Assembly: GCF_028532725.1 (NCBI RefSeq) | Contig: NZ_JAQKGU010000017.1 | Coordinates: forward strand, 1-33,252 | Source: Desulfovibrio sp. Fe33 | Lineage (GTDB): Bacteria > Desulfobacterota > Desulfovibrionia > Desulfovibrionales > Desulfovibrionaceae | Length of the DNA: 33,252 nucleotides | Direction of reading: 5' to 3' | Shown: piece by piece, positions 7,555-18,364 of the stretch | Numbering within the stretch: position 1 is the stretch's first letter | Layout: every line of letters begins with the position of its first letter | Translations under genes and position numbers: made by a program | The notes under the pieces: generated by a model | Databases searched by the model: none | Seen by the model: only the letters and a program-made list of their open reading frames with translations | Told to the model about the DNA's origin: nothing

Positions 7555-8661
7555 ATGCTCAAATATGCCATGATCGGCGGCGGCCCCGGAGCTTTTGTCG
7601 GCGACGTGCACCGGCGCGCATTGTCATTGAACGGGCAGGCCGGTCTTGTGGCGGGGTGTTTCTCCAGGGACTTGGAAAAAAGCCGGTTCCTGGGCCGGGA
7701 GCTCGGTCTGGACGAGGACCGGGTGTACGCGACCCCGGAGGAGCTGGCCCGTCTGGAGGCCGGGGATATCGATTTTGCAGTGGTGGTCACTTCCAACGAA
7801 GCCCACTATCCCAACGTCAAGGCGTGCCTCAAGAGCGGCATCAACGTCATGTGCGACAAGCCGTTCACCCATACCTCCGCCCAGGCCGAGGAACTGGTGG
7901 GCATGGCCCGCGAAAGGGGGCTCATCCTCGGCATGACCTATACCTATGCGGGCTATCCCATGGTCAGGCAGATGCGGGAAATGATCGCGCGCGGCGACAT
8001 CGGCGAGATTCGTTTCGTCAACTGCGAGTACCCGCAGGGATGGCTGGCCGAGCCGCTGGAGAATACCGGGCACGTCCAGGCGGCCTGGCGGGCCGATCCC
8101 GATCGCAGCGGCGGGACCCTGTCGCTCGGCGATGTGGGGTCGCACATCGAATACCTGGTGCCCCATGTCACCGGCCTCAGGCTGACCCGGCTCGCCGCCC
8201 GGCTCGATTCCCTGGTGGAAGGACGGATGCTCGACGACAACGGCGTCATTCTGACCGAGTACGACACCGGCGCGCGCGGGGTGTACTGGTATTCCCAGGC
8301 CGCCATCGGCATGGTCAACGGGCTGAAGCTGCGCATCTTCGGCAACAAGGGCGGCCTGGAATGGTTCCAGGAAGACCCCGACCACTTGCGGTATATGCCG
8401 CTCAACGAGCCCGCGCGGATCATCACCCGGGGCGCTCCCGCGCTGCTGCCCGGAGCCATGGCCTATTCCCACACCCCGGCAGGACATCCCGAGGGTTGGC
8501 TGCTCGCCTTCGCCAACATCTACAAGGCGTTTTGCGATACCATCGCCACAGGTGCATCCGTGGATTTCCCCACCGGGGAAGACGGCGTTCGCGGCATCCG
8601 TTTCATGGAAGCGTGTTTGGAGAGTTCGAGGAACGATACCGCCTGGCTGGCAGTGGATTAG
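7555..8661 (+). CDS. Gfo/Idh/MocA family NAD(P)-dependent oxidoreductase
   Basis: 368 aa. The start is supported by AGAGGTGA (7543-7550) 4 bases ahead of the ATG. The N-terminal Rossmann domain (about 1-125) begins with MIGGGPGAFVGDVHR and contains the typical VVTSNEAHYPNVKACLKSG and CDKPFTHT blocks, where the Lys of the EKP/DKP motif takes part in catalysis. The C-terminal alpha/beta domain includes GDIGEIRFVNCEYPQGWL and SLGDVGSHIEYLVPHVTG, with a probable catalytic His. Family members oxidise or reduce sugars, inositols and sugar-nucleotides; the substrate cannot be deduced. It stands alone between a divergent yraN and a terminator. Confidence 0.9.
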   Translation: MLKYAMIGGGPGAFVGDVHRRALSLNGQAGLVAGCFSRDLEKSRFLGRELGLDEDRVYATPEELARLEAGDIDFAVVVTSNEAHYPNVKACLKSGINVMCDKPFTHTSAQAEELVGMARERGLILGMTYTYAGYPMVRQMREMIARGDIGEIRFVNCEYPQGWLAEPLENTGHVQAAWRADPDRSGGTLSLGDVGSHIEYLVPHVTGLRLTRLAARLDSLVEGRMLDDNGVILTEYDTGARGVYWYSQAAIGMVNGLKLRIFGNKGGLEWFQEDPDHLRYMPLNEPARIITRGAPALLPGAMAYSHTPAGHPEGWLLAFANIYKAFCDTIATGASVDFPTGEDGVRGIRFMEACLESSRNDTAWLAVD

Positions 8662-8679
8662 GATCGGATTTGGAGGGGG

Positions 8680-8708
8680 AAGGCCGCCCGATGGACGGCC
8701 TTTTATTT
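8680..8708 (+). terminator. Rho-independent terminator after the oxidoreductase
   Basis: AAGGCCG (8680-8686) pairs with CGGCCTT (8696-8702) around a 9-base loop and is followed by a T-rich tract. Confidence 0.75.
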
Positions 8709-8746
8709 GGCATAATTAAGTGGGGCTTTTTACGCTGGGAGGTGCG

Positions 8747-8892
8747 CTAGCTTGTTGAGGCAGGCGCGCCTTTGGCGCGAGAGCCCGTGTGGGCGGCTAT
8801 GCCGCCCACAGCTTCCATGCCCTCCCGGCGGGGTCCATTTCTTTTGCTGGCCCAAAAGAAATAGACGAAAGAAAAGGGCCTTTTCCTAGCGC
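8747..8892. other. Hairpin-rich noncoding stretch in front of the direct repeats
   Basis: No convincing gene. It contains three inverted repeats in a row: CGCGCC/GGCGCG with a TTT loop (near 8766-8780), a 10-bp perfect stem TGTGGGCGGC/GCCGCCCACA with a TAT loop (near 8789-8811), and TTTCTTTTG/CAAAAGAAA around CTGGCC (near 8846-8870). The order (GC hairpins, then an A/T-armed hairpin around CTGG or CTGCGCCAG) resembles the last ~120 bases of the two downstream repeat copies, so it may be a diverged partial third copy. Confidence 0.45.
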
Positions 8893-9434
8893 GGCCGCCC
8901 CCGGGATCATCGGCAAGAATCCGATCCGCTCGGGTCGGCTCCATCCGAGCAAAAGTATAAGCCCTTTCCCGCTGGCCAGCTTCCCACTCTCGCCAGCCCT
9001 TCCTTCCGCGTCACCGGAGCCGCCGCCCCTTCGCGGTCGGCTTCTAGTCCGCTGATCCAGGGCTAGAGCTCGTAGGGGGGCTAGTTGAATAGTGTCGCCT
9101 TTGGGATGGATTCGGGCAGCGGCTTCGATAACGAAGAGCGGCAAATAGGCTTTTCCGCGTTGGAAGACAGTACCTCGCTTGCGCGGGAGACGTTCGAAAG
9201 CCGGGGCCTAGAGCCTGTCTGAAGCGGCGAAGCGTAGGCCGACTGCGTCCGCCGCAGGCGGACATCCTGTCGGGCAGCGAAAGCCGCTACAGGCTCTTGG
9301 CCACTGCTTTCGGGAGCCGAAAGGGCCGAAAAGCGCAGTTTTTGCTTCCTTTTTTCTGCGCCAGTAAAAAAGGAAGTCGCCGTAAAGGCGAAACAAAACG
9401 TGAGGAGAACGCGCTCGGTTTGTCGCGAAGCGCG
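8893..9434. repeat. Direct repeat copy A (~542 bp), structured, noncoding
   Basis: Aligns with 9476-10019 over its full length with few substitutions and one length change (6 versus 8 G in a G-run near 9075/9660). It holds several conserved inverted repeats: GCTCGG/CCGAGC near the left end, GAGCCG/CGGCTT, CTTCG-ATAA-CGAAG, a long branched stem at 9210-9297, and CTTCCTTTTTT/AAAAAAGGAAG at the right. Open frames on both strands are short, lack ribosome sites, and look like read-through of the hairpins. The function is unknown. Confidence 0.85.
9210..9297. other. Candidate structured RNA/DNA element in repeat copy A
   Basis: Nested pairing: AGAGCCTGT (9210-9218) with ACAGGCTCT (9289-9297); AGCGGC (9223-9228) with GCCGCT (9283-9288); CCGAC (9239-9243) with GTCGG (9269-9273); and the apical stem GTCCGCC (9247-9253) with GGCGGAC (9257-9263) around a GCA loop. 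In copy B the apical stem is GTCCGTC/GACGGAC: a C-G pair has become T-A, keeping the pairing. The strand is not determined. Confidence 0.45.
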
Positions 9435-9475
9435 GCACACCTTCACGCGCTCCTCCTAAAAAAACAAATAAGGAA

Positions 9476-10019
9476 GGCCGCCCGCAGGATCATCGACAAG
9501 AATCCGATCCGCTCGGGTCGGCTCCATCCGAGCAAAAGTATAGGTCCTTCCCCGGTGCTCCGCTTCCCACTCTCGCAGGTCCTTCCTTCCTCGTCACCGG
9601 AGCCGCCGCCCCTTCGCGGTCGGCTTCTAGTCCGCTGATCCAGGGCTGGTGCTCGTAGGGGGGGGCTAGTTGAATAGTGTCGCCTTTGGGATGGATTCGG
9701 GCAGCGGCTTCGATAACGAAGAGCGGCAAATAGGCTTTTCCGCGTTGGAAGACAGTACCTCGCTTGCGCGGGAGACGTTCGAAAGCCGGGGCCTAGAGCC
9801 TGTCTGAAGCGGCGAAGCGTGGGCCGACTGCGTCCGTCGCAGACGGACATCCTGTCGGGCAGCGAAAGCCGCTACAGGCTCTTGGCCACTGCTTTCGGGA
9901 GCCGAAAGGGCCAAAAAGCGCAGTTTTTGCTTCCTTTTTTCTGCGCCAGCAAAAAAGGAAGTCGCCGTAAAGGCGAAATAAAAAGTAAGGATGACGTACG
10001 CGGTCTGCCGCGAAGCGCG
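9476..10019. repeat. Direct repeat copy B (~544 bp), structured, noncoding
   Basis: Second copy of the 8893-9434 repeat, in the same orientation, after a 41-base spacer. It retains all the main inverted repeats. Differences are scattered single bases, with more divergence at the right end, beyond the A/T-armed hairpin. Between 10020 and 10140 the DNA becomes C-, T- and A-rich and leads into the upstream region of the hydrolase gene at 10167. Confidence 0.85.
9795..9882. other. Candidate structured RNA/DNA element in repeat copy B
   Basis: Same nested fold as 9210-9297, shifted by 585 bases. The apical stem is GTCCGTC (9832-9838) with GACGGAC (9842-9848) around GCA. Relative to copy A, the bases at 9837 and 9843 changed together (C to T and G to A), a compensatory pair. 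Confidence 0.45.
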
Positions 10020-10166
10020 AAAATATCCCCGCGCTTTCACCTCCCCTTCCCCCCCCCAAAAAATAAAGCCGAAAATCCGCGCGTCGCATTCCATTTTTTT
10101 GCGCCGCAGCTTTATTTTTTTCATATGAGCTGCTACTCATGTGATAAAAACGACAAGGAGATGCCC

Positions 10167-11168
10167 ATGCGCTTCATCAGGACCGTAATTTTCTCCTTAT
10201 TCCTTTGTGTTGGATTCTTGTGCGCAACGTCGTCCGCAGCGGATTCGCGCGCGGACGATTGCATTCCCCCTTGTCCGGATTATGCCCAACCGGTCAGTTG
10301 GGCCGCGCTGTCCGAGCGGCCGGACAAGGATGTGGATGTGTTCTACGTCTACCCGACAATTTATTATGCTGATTCGCCGAAGAACATGGATGTGTTCGAC
10401 GAGGCGCTCCGGGCCGACGTGCTGGGACTGCTCAACGCCCAGGCCGGAGCGTATTCGTCCTCGGCGAACCTGTTCGCACCGTATTATCGCCAGGTGACGC
10501 TCGCCAGCCTTGATCCGGAACGGGACATGATCCAGGACCGTTATTTCCGAATCGGGGCGGACGATGTGCACCGGGCCTTCGATTACTATTTGAATTACCT
10601 GAACGACGGACGTCCGTTTATTTTGGCCGCCCACAGCCAGGGGTCGGTGGTCCTGCTCGATCTGTTGTTCAGCCGGTTCAAGAATCCGGCCCTGCGCAAG
10701 AAGCTCGTGGCCGCTTATGTCATCGGCTATTCCGTTACCCGCGAGGACCTCGCGCGCCATACGTGGATCAAGCCCGCGCGGGGTGCCGACGACGTAGGGG
10801 TGGTGGTGTCCTGGAACACCCAGGCCGCGGGCGCGACCGGGTCGCCGGTGCTGCTGCCGGGCGCCATCTGCATCAATCCGCTCAACTGGCGGACCGACGA
10901 CACCCCGGCCGACCGCAGCCTGAACCTGGGGGCGGTCTTCTTCGATGACGCCAAGGGTGAGGTCTTGCGCATCGTGCCGCAGTATTCGGGCGCACGCATC
11001 GACCTCGCCACCGGTGCGTTGGTGGCCTCGCCGCCGGACACGTTCAAAGCCGGGCATTTCCCTCCGGGGGTGTTGCACAAGTATGATTACGCATTCTGGT
11101 ACCGCAACATCCAGCGCAACGTGAACGAGCGGATCGAAGCATGGTTCAGGCATTACGGCTGCGACTAG
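10167..11168 (+). CDS. Secreted alpha/beta hydrolase of the DUF3089 family
   Basis: 333 aa from the ATG at 10167, 6 bases after AAGGAG (10155-10160). An ATG at 10161 touches the SD and is less likely, and the long upstream open frame runs through the repeat and is not coding. An N-terminal signal peptide (about 1-26, RTVIFSLFLCVGFLC then SSAADS) predicts export. The mature part opens with a DVFYVYPTIYY strand, has LFAPYYRQVTL, then the nucleophile elbow FILAAHSQGSVVLLDLL with the probable catalytic Ser. Family members are uncharacterised lipase-like hydrolases; the substrate is unknown. A small inverted repeat ATGAG/CTCAT lies upstream near 10125-10140. Confidence 0.85.
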   Translation: MRFIRTVIFSLFLCVGFLCATSSAADSRADDCIPPCPDYAQPVSWAALSERPDKDVDVFYVYPTIYYADSPKNMDVFDEALRADVLGLLNAQAGAYSSSANLFAPYYRQVTLASLDPERDMIQDRYFRIGADDVHRAFDYYLNYLNDGRPFILAAHSQGSVVLLDLLFSRFKNPALRKKLVAAYVIGYSVTREDLARHTWIKPARGADDVGVVVSWNTQAAGATGSPVLLPGAICINPLNWRTDDTPADRSLNLGAVFFDDAKGEVLRIVPQYSGARIDLATGALVASPPDTFKAGHFPPGVLHKYDYAFWYRNIQRNVNERIEAWFRHYGCD

Positions 11169-11226
11169 GCGCGGAGTCCCCGGCTCGCCATTGACAGGTC
11201 CGCCGCCGCCCCTTTAGGTTCGCTCC

Positions 11227-12615
11227 ATGCCGCAATACGCCATGTCCTTGACCCCAGCCCACAGGGCCTTCCTGTCCGATCTTTTCCCCGGGGACGGGTG
11301 CGTGCTCGATACCGAGCAGCTCAACGCCTTTTCCACCGACGCCAGCCGCAGGCGGGCCATGCCGTGGGCCGCTGTCCGGCCCGAGAGCAGGGAACAGGTG
11401 GTCGAGCTGCTGCGCTGGGCCGATGTTGAACGGATGCCCGTCTACCCCAGGGCCAGGGCCACCGGACAGGTGGGCAACACGGTGCCCTTATGGGGCGGCG
11501 TGACCGTTTCGCTGCTGCGCATGAACCGGATCATCGACATCTCCGAACGGGATTTTGCGGCCGAGGTGGAGCCGGGGGTGATTACCTCCGATTTCCAACA
11601 GGCGTGCGCCGGGAAGGGGCTGTTCTATCCGCCGGACCCGGCCAGCGTGAAGATTTCCACCATGGGCGGGAATATTTCCACCTGCGCGGGCGGGCTGCGG
11701 GCGGTCAAATACGGCGTGACCCGCGACTGGGTGCTCGGCCTCGAAGCCGTGTTGCCCGGCGGCCGGACGCTGACCATGGGCGGCCGGTCCCACAAGGACG
11801 TGGTCGGTCTCGACTTGAAGCGGCTTTTCGTGGGCGCGGACGGCAAGCTCGGGCTCATAACCCGGGCCACGGTCAAGCTCATCCCCCTGCCTGAAACATC
11901 CAGCTCGGTCCTGGTGGGTTTCGCCGATCTGGCCGCGTCCATGGACGGGGCCATGGCCGTGTTCGGCGCCGGGCTGCTTCCCTGCGCCTGCGAATTCATG
12001 GACGCCACCACGCTCAAGGCCGTGCGCTTGGGCGGCGACATTCCCCTGGCCGAGGAGGCGCAGGCCGCGCTGCTCTTCAAGTTCGACGGCACGCCCGAAG
12101 GAGTGGCCGCCGAGATCCGGCGGCTGCGCGAGGCGCTGCGTCCGGTGGGGCCGGTCTCTGTCGAGGTGGGCGAAGGCGCGGCCGAGGAGGCTGTCTGGGC
12201 CGCTCGTCGGGACATCTCTCCGGGGTCCTACCGGCTCAAGCCCAACAAGCTCTCGGAAGACCTGTCCGTGCCGCGGGGCCGGGTGCCCGAGCTGGTGCGC
12301 ATAGCCCATCAGGCGGGCCTGGACGCCGGGCTGCCGGTGCTTTGCTATGGTCATCTGGGCGACGGCAATATCCACACCAACATCATGCATGACGCGGAAA
12401 AGCCGGACGAGGTCAGCGCCGCCCATCGGGTCAAGGAACGCCTTTTCCGGACTGCCGTGGAGCTGGGCGGGACCATCTCGGGCGAGCACGGCACGGGGTT
12501 GACCAAGGCGTCCTTCGTGCCGGAGCAGCTTGGCGCGGAACCGTTGCGCGTCATGGAAGCGGTGCGCCGCGTCTTCGATCCCAACGAGATCATGAATCCC
12601 GGCAAGGGGTGGTAG
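11227..12615 (+). CDS. FAD-linked 2-hydroxyacid (D-lactate/glycolate) dehydrogenase, GlcD type
   Basis: 462 aa, normal for GlcD/DLD proteins. The N-terminal PCMH FAD-binding domain (about 35-215) includes AAVRPESREQVVELLRWAD, PVYPRARATGQVGNTVPLWG and ISTMGGNISTCAGGLRAVKYG. The C-terminal oxidase domain has CYGHLGDGNIHTN and SGEHGTGLTK, the usual metal/substrate and FAD-contact motifs. Such proteins pass electrons to a partner Fe-S protein and on to menaquinone; the partner gene follows 81 bases downstream. In Desulfovibrio, relatives act in lactate oxidation, but D-lactate versus glycolate cannot be told from sequence. A weak TTAGG precedes the ATG; an ATG at 11242 is the alternative start. 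Confidence 0.92.
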   Translation: MPQYAMSLTPAHRAFLSDLFPGDGCVLDTEQLNAFSTDASRRRAMPWAAVRPESREQVVELLRWADVERMPVYPRARATGQVGNTVPLWGGVTVSLLRMNRIIDISERDFAAEVEPGVITSDFQQACAGKGLFYPPDPASVKISTMGGNISTCAGGLRAVKYGVTRDWVLGLEAVLPGGRTLTMGGRSHKDVVGLDLKRLFVGADGKLGLITRATVKLIPLPETSSSVLVGFADLAASMDGAMAVFGAGLLPCACEFMDATTLKAVRLGGDIPLAEEAQAALLFKFDGTPEGVAAEIRRLREALRPVGPVSVEVGEGAAEEAVWAARRDISPGSYRLKPNKLSEDLSVPRGRVPELVRIAHQAGLDAGLPVLCYGHLGDGNIHTNIMHDAEKPDEVSAAHRVKERLFRTAVELGGTISGEHGTGLTKASFVPEQLGAEPLRVMEAVRRVFDPNEIMNPGKGW

Positions 12616-12696
12616 GTTCGTCCCGGTTCGCGTTGGGGCTTCCCGCTCCCGGCCGGGTTGTTGCCAAGGCCCGCCGACGCGGGTAGGACCTAATCC

Positions 12697-13839
12697 ATGT
12701 CCGATCGCATTTCCCAACACGTTTCCCATTGCATCCTTTGCGGCAAGTGTCTTCAGGTCTGCCCGCTTCTGCGGGCCACCGGCCGCGAGGAACTGGGCCC
12801 CCGCTCCAAGTCCGACCTCTGCCGCGTGCTGGCCGAGGACCCGGGACGGCTGTCCGAGGTGGACGCCGCCCGGCTCGCCGGATTTTGCCTGGGCTGCGGC
12901 CGGTGCCGCGAGGTCTGCTCGCAGGGGCAGGACGTGCCCGGTCTGGTGGCGGCCCTGCGCGGAGCGCATCCGAATTTCAAGTCGTGGTTGTGGAAGACCT
13001 GGCTGACCCGCGCCCGGCAGCTCTGGTCGCCTGGCTCCAAGGCCGCCGGACTCGTTCCGGAGCGGTTCCGAACCGAGAAGCTCGGCCCCATGCTCAAGAT
13101 GCTCGCGGGCATGACCGGCGGGCCGGGGCTTAATCCCTTCCTGAGGCCGAAGGCTTTTCCCGACACGCATCGGGGCGAGAGGATGCTTTTGTTCGCGGGC
13201 TGCACGGCCAACTATGTTCAGGGGCGCTGGCTCATGGCCGCGCTGCGGCTGCTGGACGGCCTGGGCGTCGAAGTCCTGCCGGGCGAGTTCGCCTGTTGCG
13301 GCTCGGGCCTCAAGGGAGCCGGGTTCGCGGATGAGGCGCGAAGAATGGCCGAGCGGAATGTGGCGGTCTGGCGCGAGGCCGGGCGGCCGCGCATTGTCGT
13401 CTTCTGCGCCTCCTGCCTCGCGGGGCTGGCCGCCTACGATTGTTTCGAGTCCGATGCGGAGCGGACGCAATGGAGCGAGTCTCTCCTCCCCCTGTCGGTT
13501 GCCGTCCGTAGCGTGGAATTTACGATGACCGATGGCGCGCCCGAGCGGCTCGGCTATCATCACCCCTGTCATGCGGGCAAGGATGACCCGGACCGTGTGT
13601 TGCTGCGGGAGGCGCTCGGCGGGCGGCTGATCGCGGCGACGGACAAGGAATGTTGCGGCTTCGGCGGAGTCATGCGCCTGGCCGCGCCCGAACTGACCGA
13701 ACCCGTCAACCGGCAGTGCTGGGAAACGCTTCGGGACGCGGAGGTTGTCCTGTCGGGCTGCTCCGCCTGTCTGGCGCAGCTCTCGGCCACCGCGCCGGAG
13801 GGCGTGAAGGTGGGGCATTGGCTTGAAATCATAGTCTAG
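12697..13839 (+). CDS. Fe-S electron-transfer subunit, GlcF/heterodisulfide-reductase type (two CCG domains)
   Basis: 380 aa. The N-terminus binds two [4Fe-4S] clusters: C12-IL-C15-GK-C18-LQV-C22-P and C64-LG-C67-GR-C70-REV-C74, the second followed by Ser instead of the usual Pro. Two CCG (DUF224) domains follow: LLFAGCTANY with FACCGSGLKGAG and FCASC; and YHHPCHAGKDD with ECCGFGGVMRL and SGCSAC. This is the architecture of GlcF and of lactate-utilisation Fe-S proteins. No transmembrane segment is present, so it probably sits on the cytoplasmic membrane face. Together with the preceding FAD protein it forms a dehydrogenase feeding menaquinone. Confidence 0.92.
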   Translation: MSDRISQHVSHCILCGKCLQVCPLLRATGREELGPRSKSDLCRVLAEDPGRLSEVDAARLAGFCLGCGRCREVCSQGQDVPGLVAALRGAHPNFKSWLWKTWLTRARQLWSPGSKAAGLVPERFRTEKLGPMLKMLAGMTGGPGLNPFLRPKAFPDTHRGERMLLFAGCTANYVQGRWLMAALRLLDGLGVEVLPGEFACCGSGLKGAGFADEARRMAERNVAVWREAGRPRIVVFCASCLAGLAAYDCFESDAERTQWSESLLPLSVAVRSVEFTMTDGAPERLGYHHPCHAGKDDPDRVLLREALGGRLIAATDKECCGFGGVMRLAAPELTEPVNRQCWETLRDAEVVLSGCSACLAQLSATAPEGVKVGHWLEIIV

Positions 13840-13912
13840 GCGCGTACGGCGGCCGCTTCTTGGCTGATTCCGGCGACCAAGTTCCCGTTTGGTGCTGTGG
13901 AGCTGTTTCGCC

Positions 13913-13928
13913 CGGTCCGCCGGGACCG
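13913..13928 (+). terminator. Weak terminator candidate after the Fe-S subunit
   Basis: CGGTCC/GGACCG stem with a GCCG loop, followed after several bases by CCTTTTA. The short T run and the distance make it doubtful. The rest of 13840-14008 shows no gene. Confidence 0.3.
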
Positions 13929-14008
13929 ACCGCGCCTTTTACGCCCGGCCCGCTTTGTGCTATCCCTGACTGCGCCGAGGGAAAGGAGCCTGTCACGCGA
14001 TTGTCGCG

Positions 14009-14036
14009 TTGACTTTCCGGTTTCCGACTTTATCAT
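14009..14036 (+). promoter_or_regulatory. Sigma70-type promoter of secA
   Basis: TTGACT (14009-14014), a 16-base spacer, and TATCAT (14031-14036), 64 bases ahead of the secA ATG. Confidence 0.7.
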
Positions 14037-14099
14037 GCACAACAGCGTTTGCGGCCACGCATATTCGGGCCGCCAAAGATTTTTCTGGAGAACCCCCAT

Positions 14100-16646
<2,547 letters not shown>

Positions 16647-16667
16647 GCCCGGCGCGACCCGTATACC

Positions 16668-16704
16668 AGGCCCGGTCCGGCTTTTGCCGGACCGGGCCTT
16701 TCTT
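16668..16704 (+). terminator. Rho-independent terminator of secA
   Basis: A 14-bp perfect stem (16668-16681 with 16686-16699) around a TTTT loop, followed by TTTCTTC. The rest of the gap to 16908 has no gene; it holds two GGCGnAnnGGGG-like short direct repeats near 16740-16765. Confidence 0.85.
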
Positions 16705-16908
16705 CATGCTTGAATCACGCTTTCGCCGCTGAACGCCATAGGGGGGCGAAGGCGCATAGGGGGATAATCTGGGCGAAAGCATCCGGCTATCGCGGCGTAT
16801 GGGGCAGGTGTGTGCCTTTCCAGCGAGATAAGCGGACAGTTCCTTTTTGTGCGCCGCCCCTGTGCGGGCGTATTGCGTTCGCACATGCGAGGGTGTAAAC
16901 ATCCCCGC

Positions 16909-17841
16909 ATGATCCGTCTCTTCAGCATGTTCCTTTTTCTTCTTGTCTGCGTTCCCGGTGCGTTGGCCCAGACGGCTGTGAGCATGGGCAACGAACCGGG
17001 GTTCCTCGTGGCGGCTCCGACCAACGTGAGTCAGGACCTCCAGTTGCAGGCGGCCACGGGATACGTGGGCGAGGCGGATTTCACCAACGGCCTGGGCAGC
17101 GTGAGCGTTTTTCACAACTCCCTGTCCGCCGATTACTCCATCTTTCACCTTTCCTACGAGCTTTCCACCTTCAACTGGGTCAACAAGTCGCAGTTGGCCA
17201 GCCGCTTCAACTCGGGCAGCGAAATCGTCCCGTGGACTTCGCTGCACGACATCACCGTGCAGGCCCGGCTGCTGAACAACAAGTTCGCCGACGATTGGCG
17301 GTATTGGGTCAACGGGGAAGTGGACGCCTCTTTCGAGGAGAGCGCGCCCGGAGCCGTGGGTGTCGGTTTCGACGGCGGGGTGGCCTATGATTTCTGGGAC
17401 GGCTGGATGCTGGGCATCACCGCCAAGACCGTGGCCGTGTCGGCCCTGAACAGCGACCTGTTCGGCGATGTGGAATTCGGCCTGGCCGTGGCCGTTTCGC
17501 AGAAGACCCTGCGCAAGACGCTCGAAGCCATCGGGTTGGTGGAGGCCGCCAAGCCCGGATCGGAAAGCCTCGGCCTGAACTTCGCCTTTTCCACCCAGGA
17601 CAAGACCTATCGCCTTGCCGCGGACAATCCGATTTATGGCGGGGGCTATCTCGGCCTGGTCCGCTCCAAGATAGGCGTTTACCTGGACTACCTGCCCAAT
17701 GAGCATCTGACCCTGAGCATCGGGCCGGAATATCACTACAACAGGAAATACAAGCTCTACAACAAGGCGGGCTCGTACAAGTCCTCCCACAATCTGGACA
17801 ACGCCCTGGGCGGATTCGCCCGCATCCTTTGGCGATTCTGA
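16909..17841 (+). CDS. Outer-membrane beta-barrel protein, function unknown
   Basis: 310 aa from the ATG at 16909; ATGs further upstream in frame would spoil the signal peptide. Residues 1-20 form a signal peptide (LFSMFLFLLVCVPGALA, cleavage before QTAV). The mature protein shows alternating hydrophobic/polar strands rich in aromatics and Gly (for example SADYSIFHLSYELSTFNWV, WMLGITAKTVAVSAL, IGVYLDYLPNEHLTLSIGPEYHY) and ends in ILWRF. The terminal Phe is the usual C-terminal signature for BAM-assembled barrels. I do not recognise a specific family. It stands between the secA terminator and a convergent small gene. Confidence 0.75.
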   Translation: MIRLFSMFLFLLVCVPGALAQTAVSMGNEPGFLVAAPTNVSQDLQLQAATGYVGEADFTNGLGSVSVFHNSLSADYSIFHLSYELSTFNWVNKSQLASRFNSGSEIVPWTSLHDITVQARLLNNKFADDWRYWVNGEVDASFEESAPGAVGVGFDGGVAYDFWDGWMLGITAKTVAVSALNSDLFGDVEFGLAVAVSQKTLRKTLEAIGLVEAAKPGSESLGLNFAFSTQDKTYRLAADNPIYGGGYLGLVRSKIGVYLDYLPNEHLTLSIGPEYHYNRKYKLYNKAGSYKSSHNLDNALGGFARILWRF

Positions 17842-17869
17842 CGGGAGGTCTCCGGTCCGGCGGAGGCGG

Positions 17870-18106
17870 CTACCGGCTCAAGGTGTCGAGCCGCCAGCGG
17901 GCGGCGCTTGCCGGTTCGCCGGAACCGTTCAGGACCTTGGAGGCCAGCTCCCATATTTCGTCCAGCTCTTCGCGGCTGAGATCGTAGCCGCGATCCTGGA
18001 TGTAGGATTCGAGAGCCGGGCGGTCCTTGATGGCCATGGCCTCGCGGATCATGTCGGGATTGGAAAGGGTGTCGCCCATCAGCCGTGAAAGTTCGTCTCT
18101 GCTCAT
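17870..18106 (-). CDS. Small Nif11-like protein
   Basis: 78 aa, with a strong GGAGGA (18111-18116) 4 bases ahead of the ATG. The N-terminal ~60 residues (start MSRDELSRLMGDTLSNPDMI, then AMAIKDRPALESYIQDRGYD, then LSREELDEIWELASKVL) follow the Nif11 pattern: a helix, a short loop ending in G-Y-D, then an acidic helix. Nif11 domains occur in nitrogen-fixation-associated proteins and as leader peptides of some RiPP natural products. The tail here (NGSGEPASAARWRLDTLSR) has no Cys, Ser/Thr-rich core or clear double-Gly cleavage site, and no modification enzyme is adjacent, so a RiPP role is not supported. Family assignment is by pattern only. Confidence 0.6.
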   Translation of the reverse strand: MSRDELSRLMGDTLSNPDMIREAMAIKDRPALESYIQDRGYDLSREELDEIWELASKVLNGSGEPASAARWRLDTLSR

Positions 18107-18364
18107 TCGCTCCTCCGTGCGGCCGTTGCTGCGGCTGATCGCTGAATTGAGGCAATCCCGGACAGGAAAGGCGTTGCGGCCTGAGCGTGGGGAGAAGTTC
18201 GCGAACAGGGCCGCTTATTGGGAAGAAGTCCGGAAATAGTCCTGCCGGTTCTGTAGCAGCGCCGACGGATTGTGGCAAGCGGGTCAACGGACCCGGGACG
18301 GTCGCGAGACGGTTTCGCGAAGCGATCGGCAAGCGTCCGTTTCGCTGCGCCGCCCGATGTCCCG

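Noticed and set aside
8797..10124. Several open frames of 70-150 codons on both strands through the direct repeats, some nearly identical between copies
   Set aside because: They lack ribosome sites, run through hairpins, occur on both strands at once, and their similarity follows simply from the DNA repeat. Protein composition (Arg/Ser/Pro-rich) is that of noncoding GC-rich DNA.
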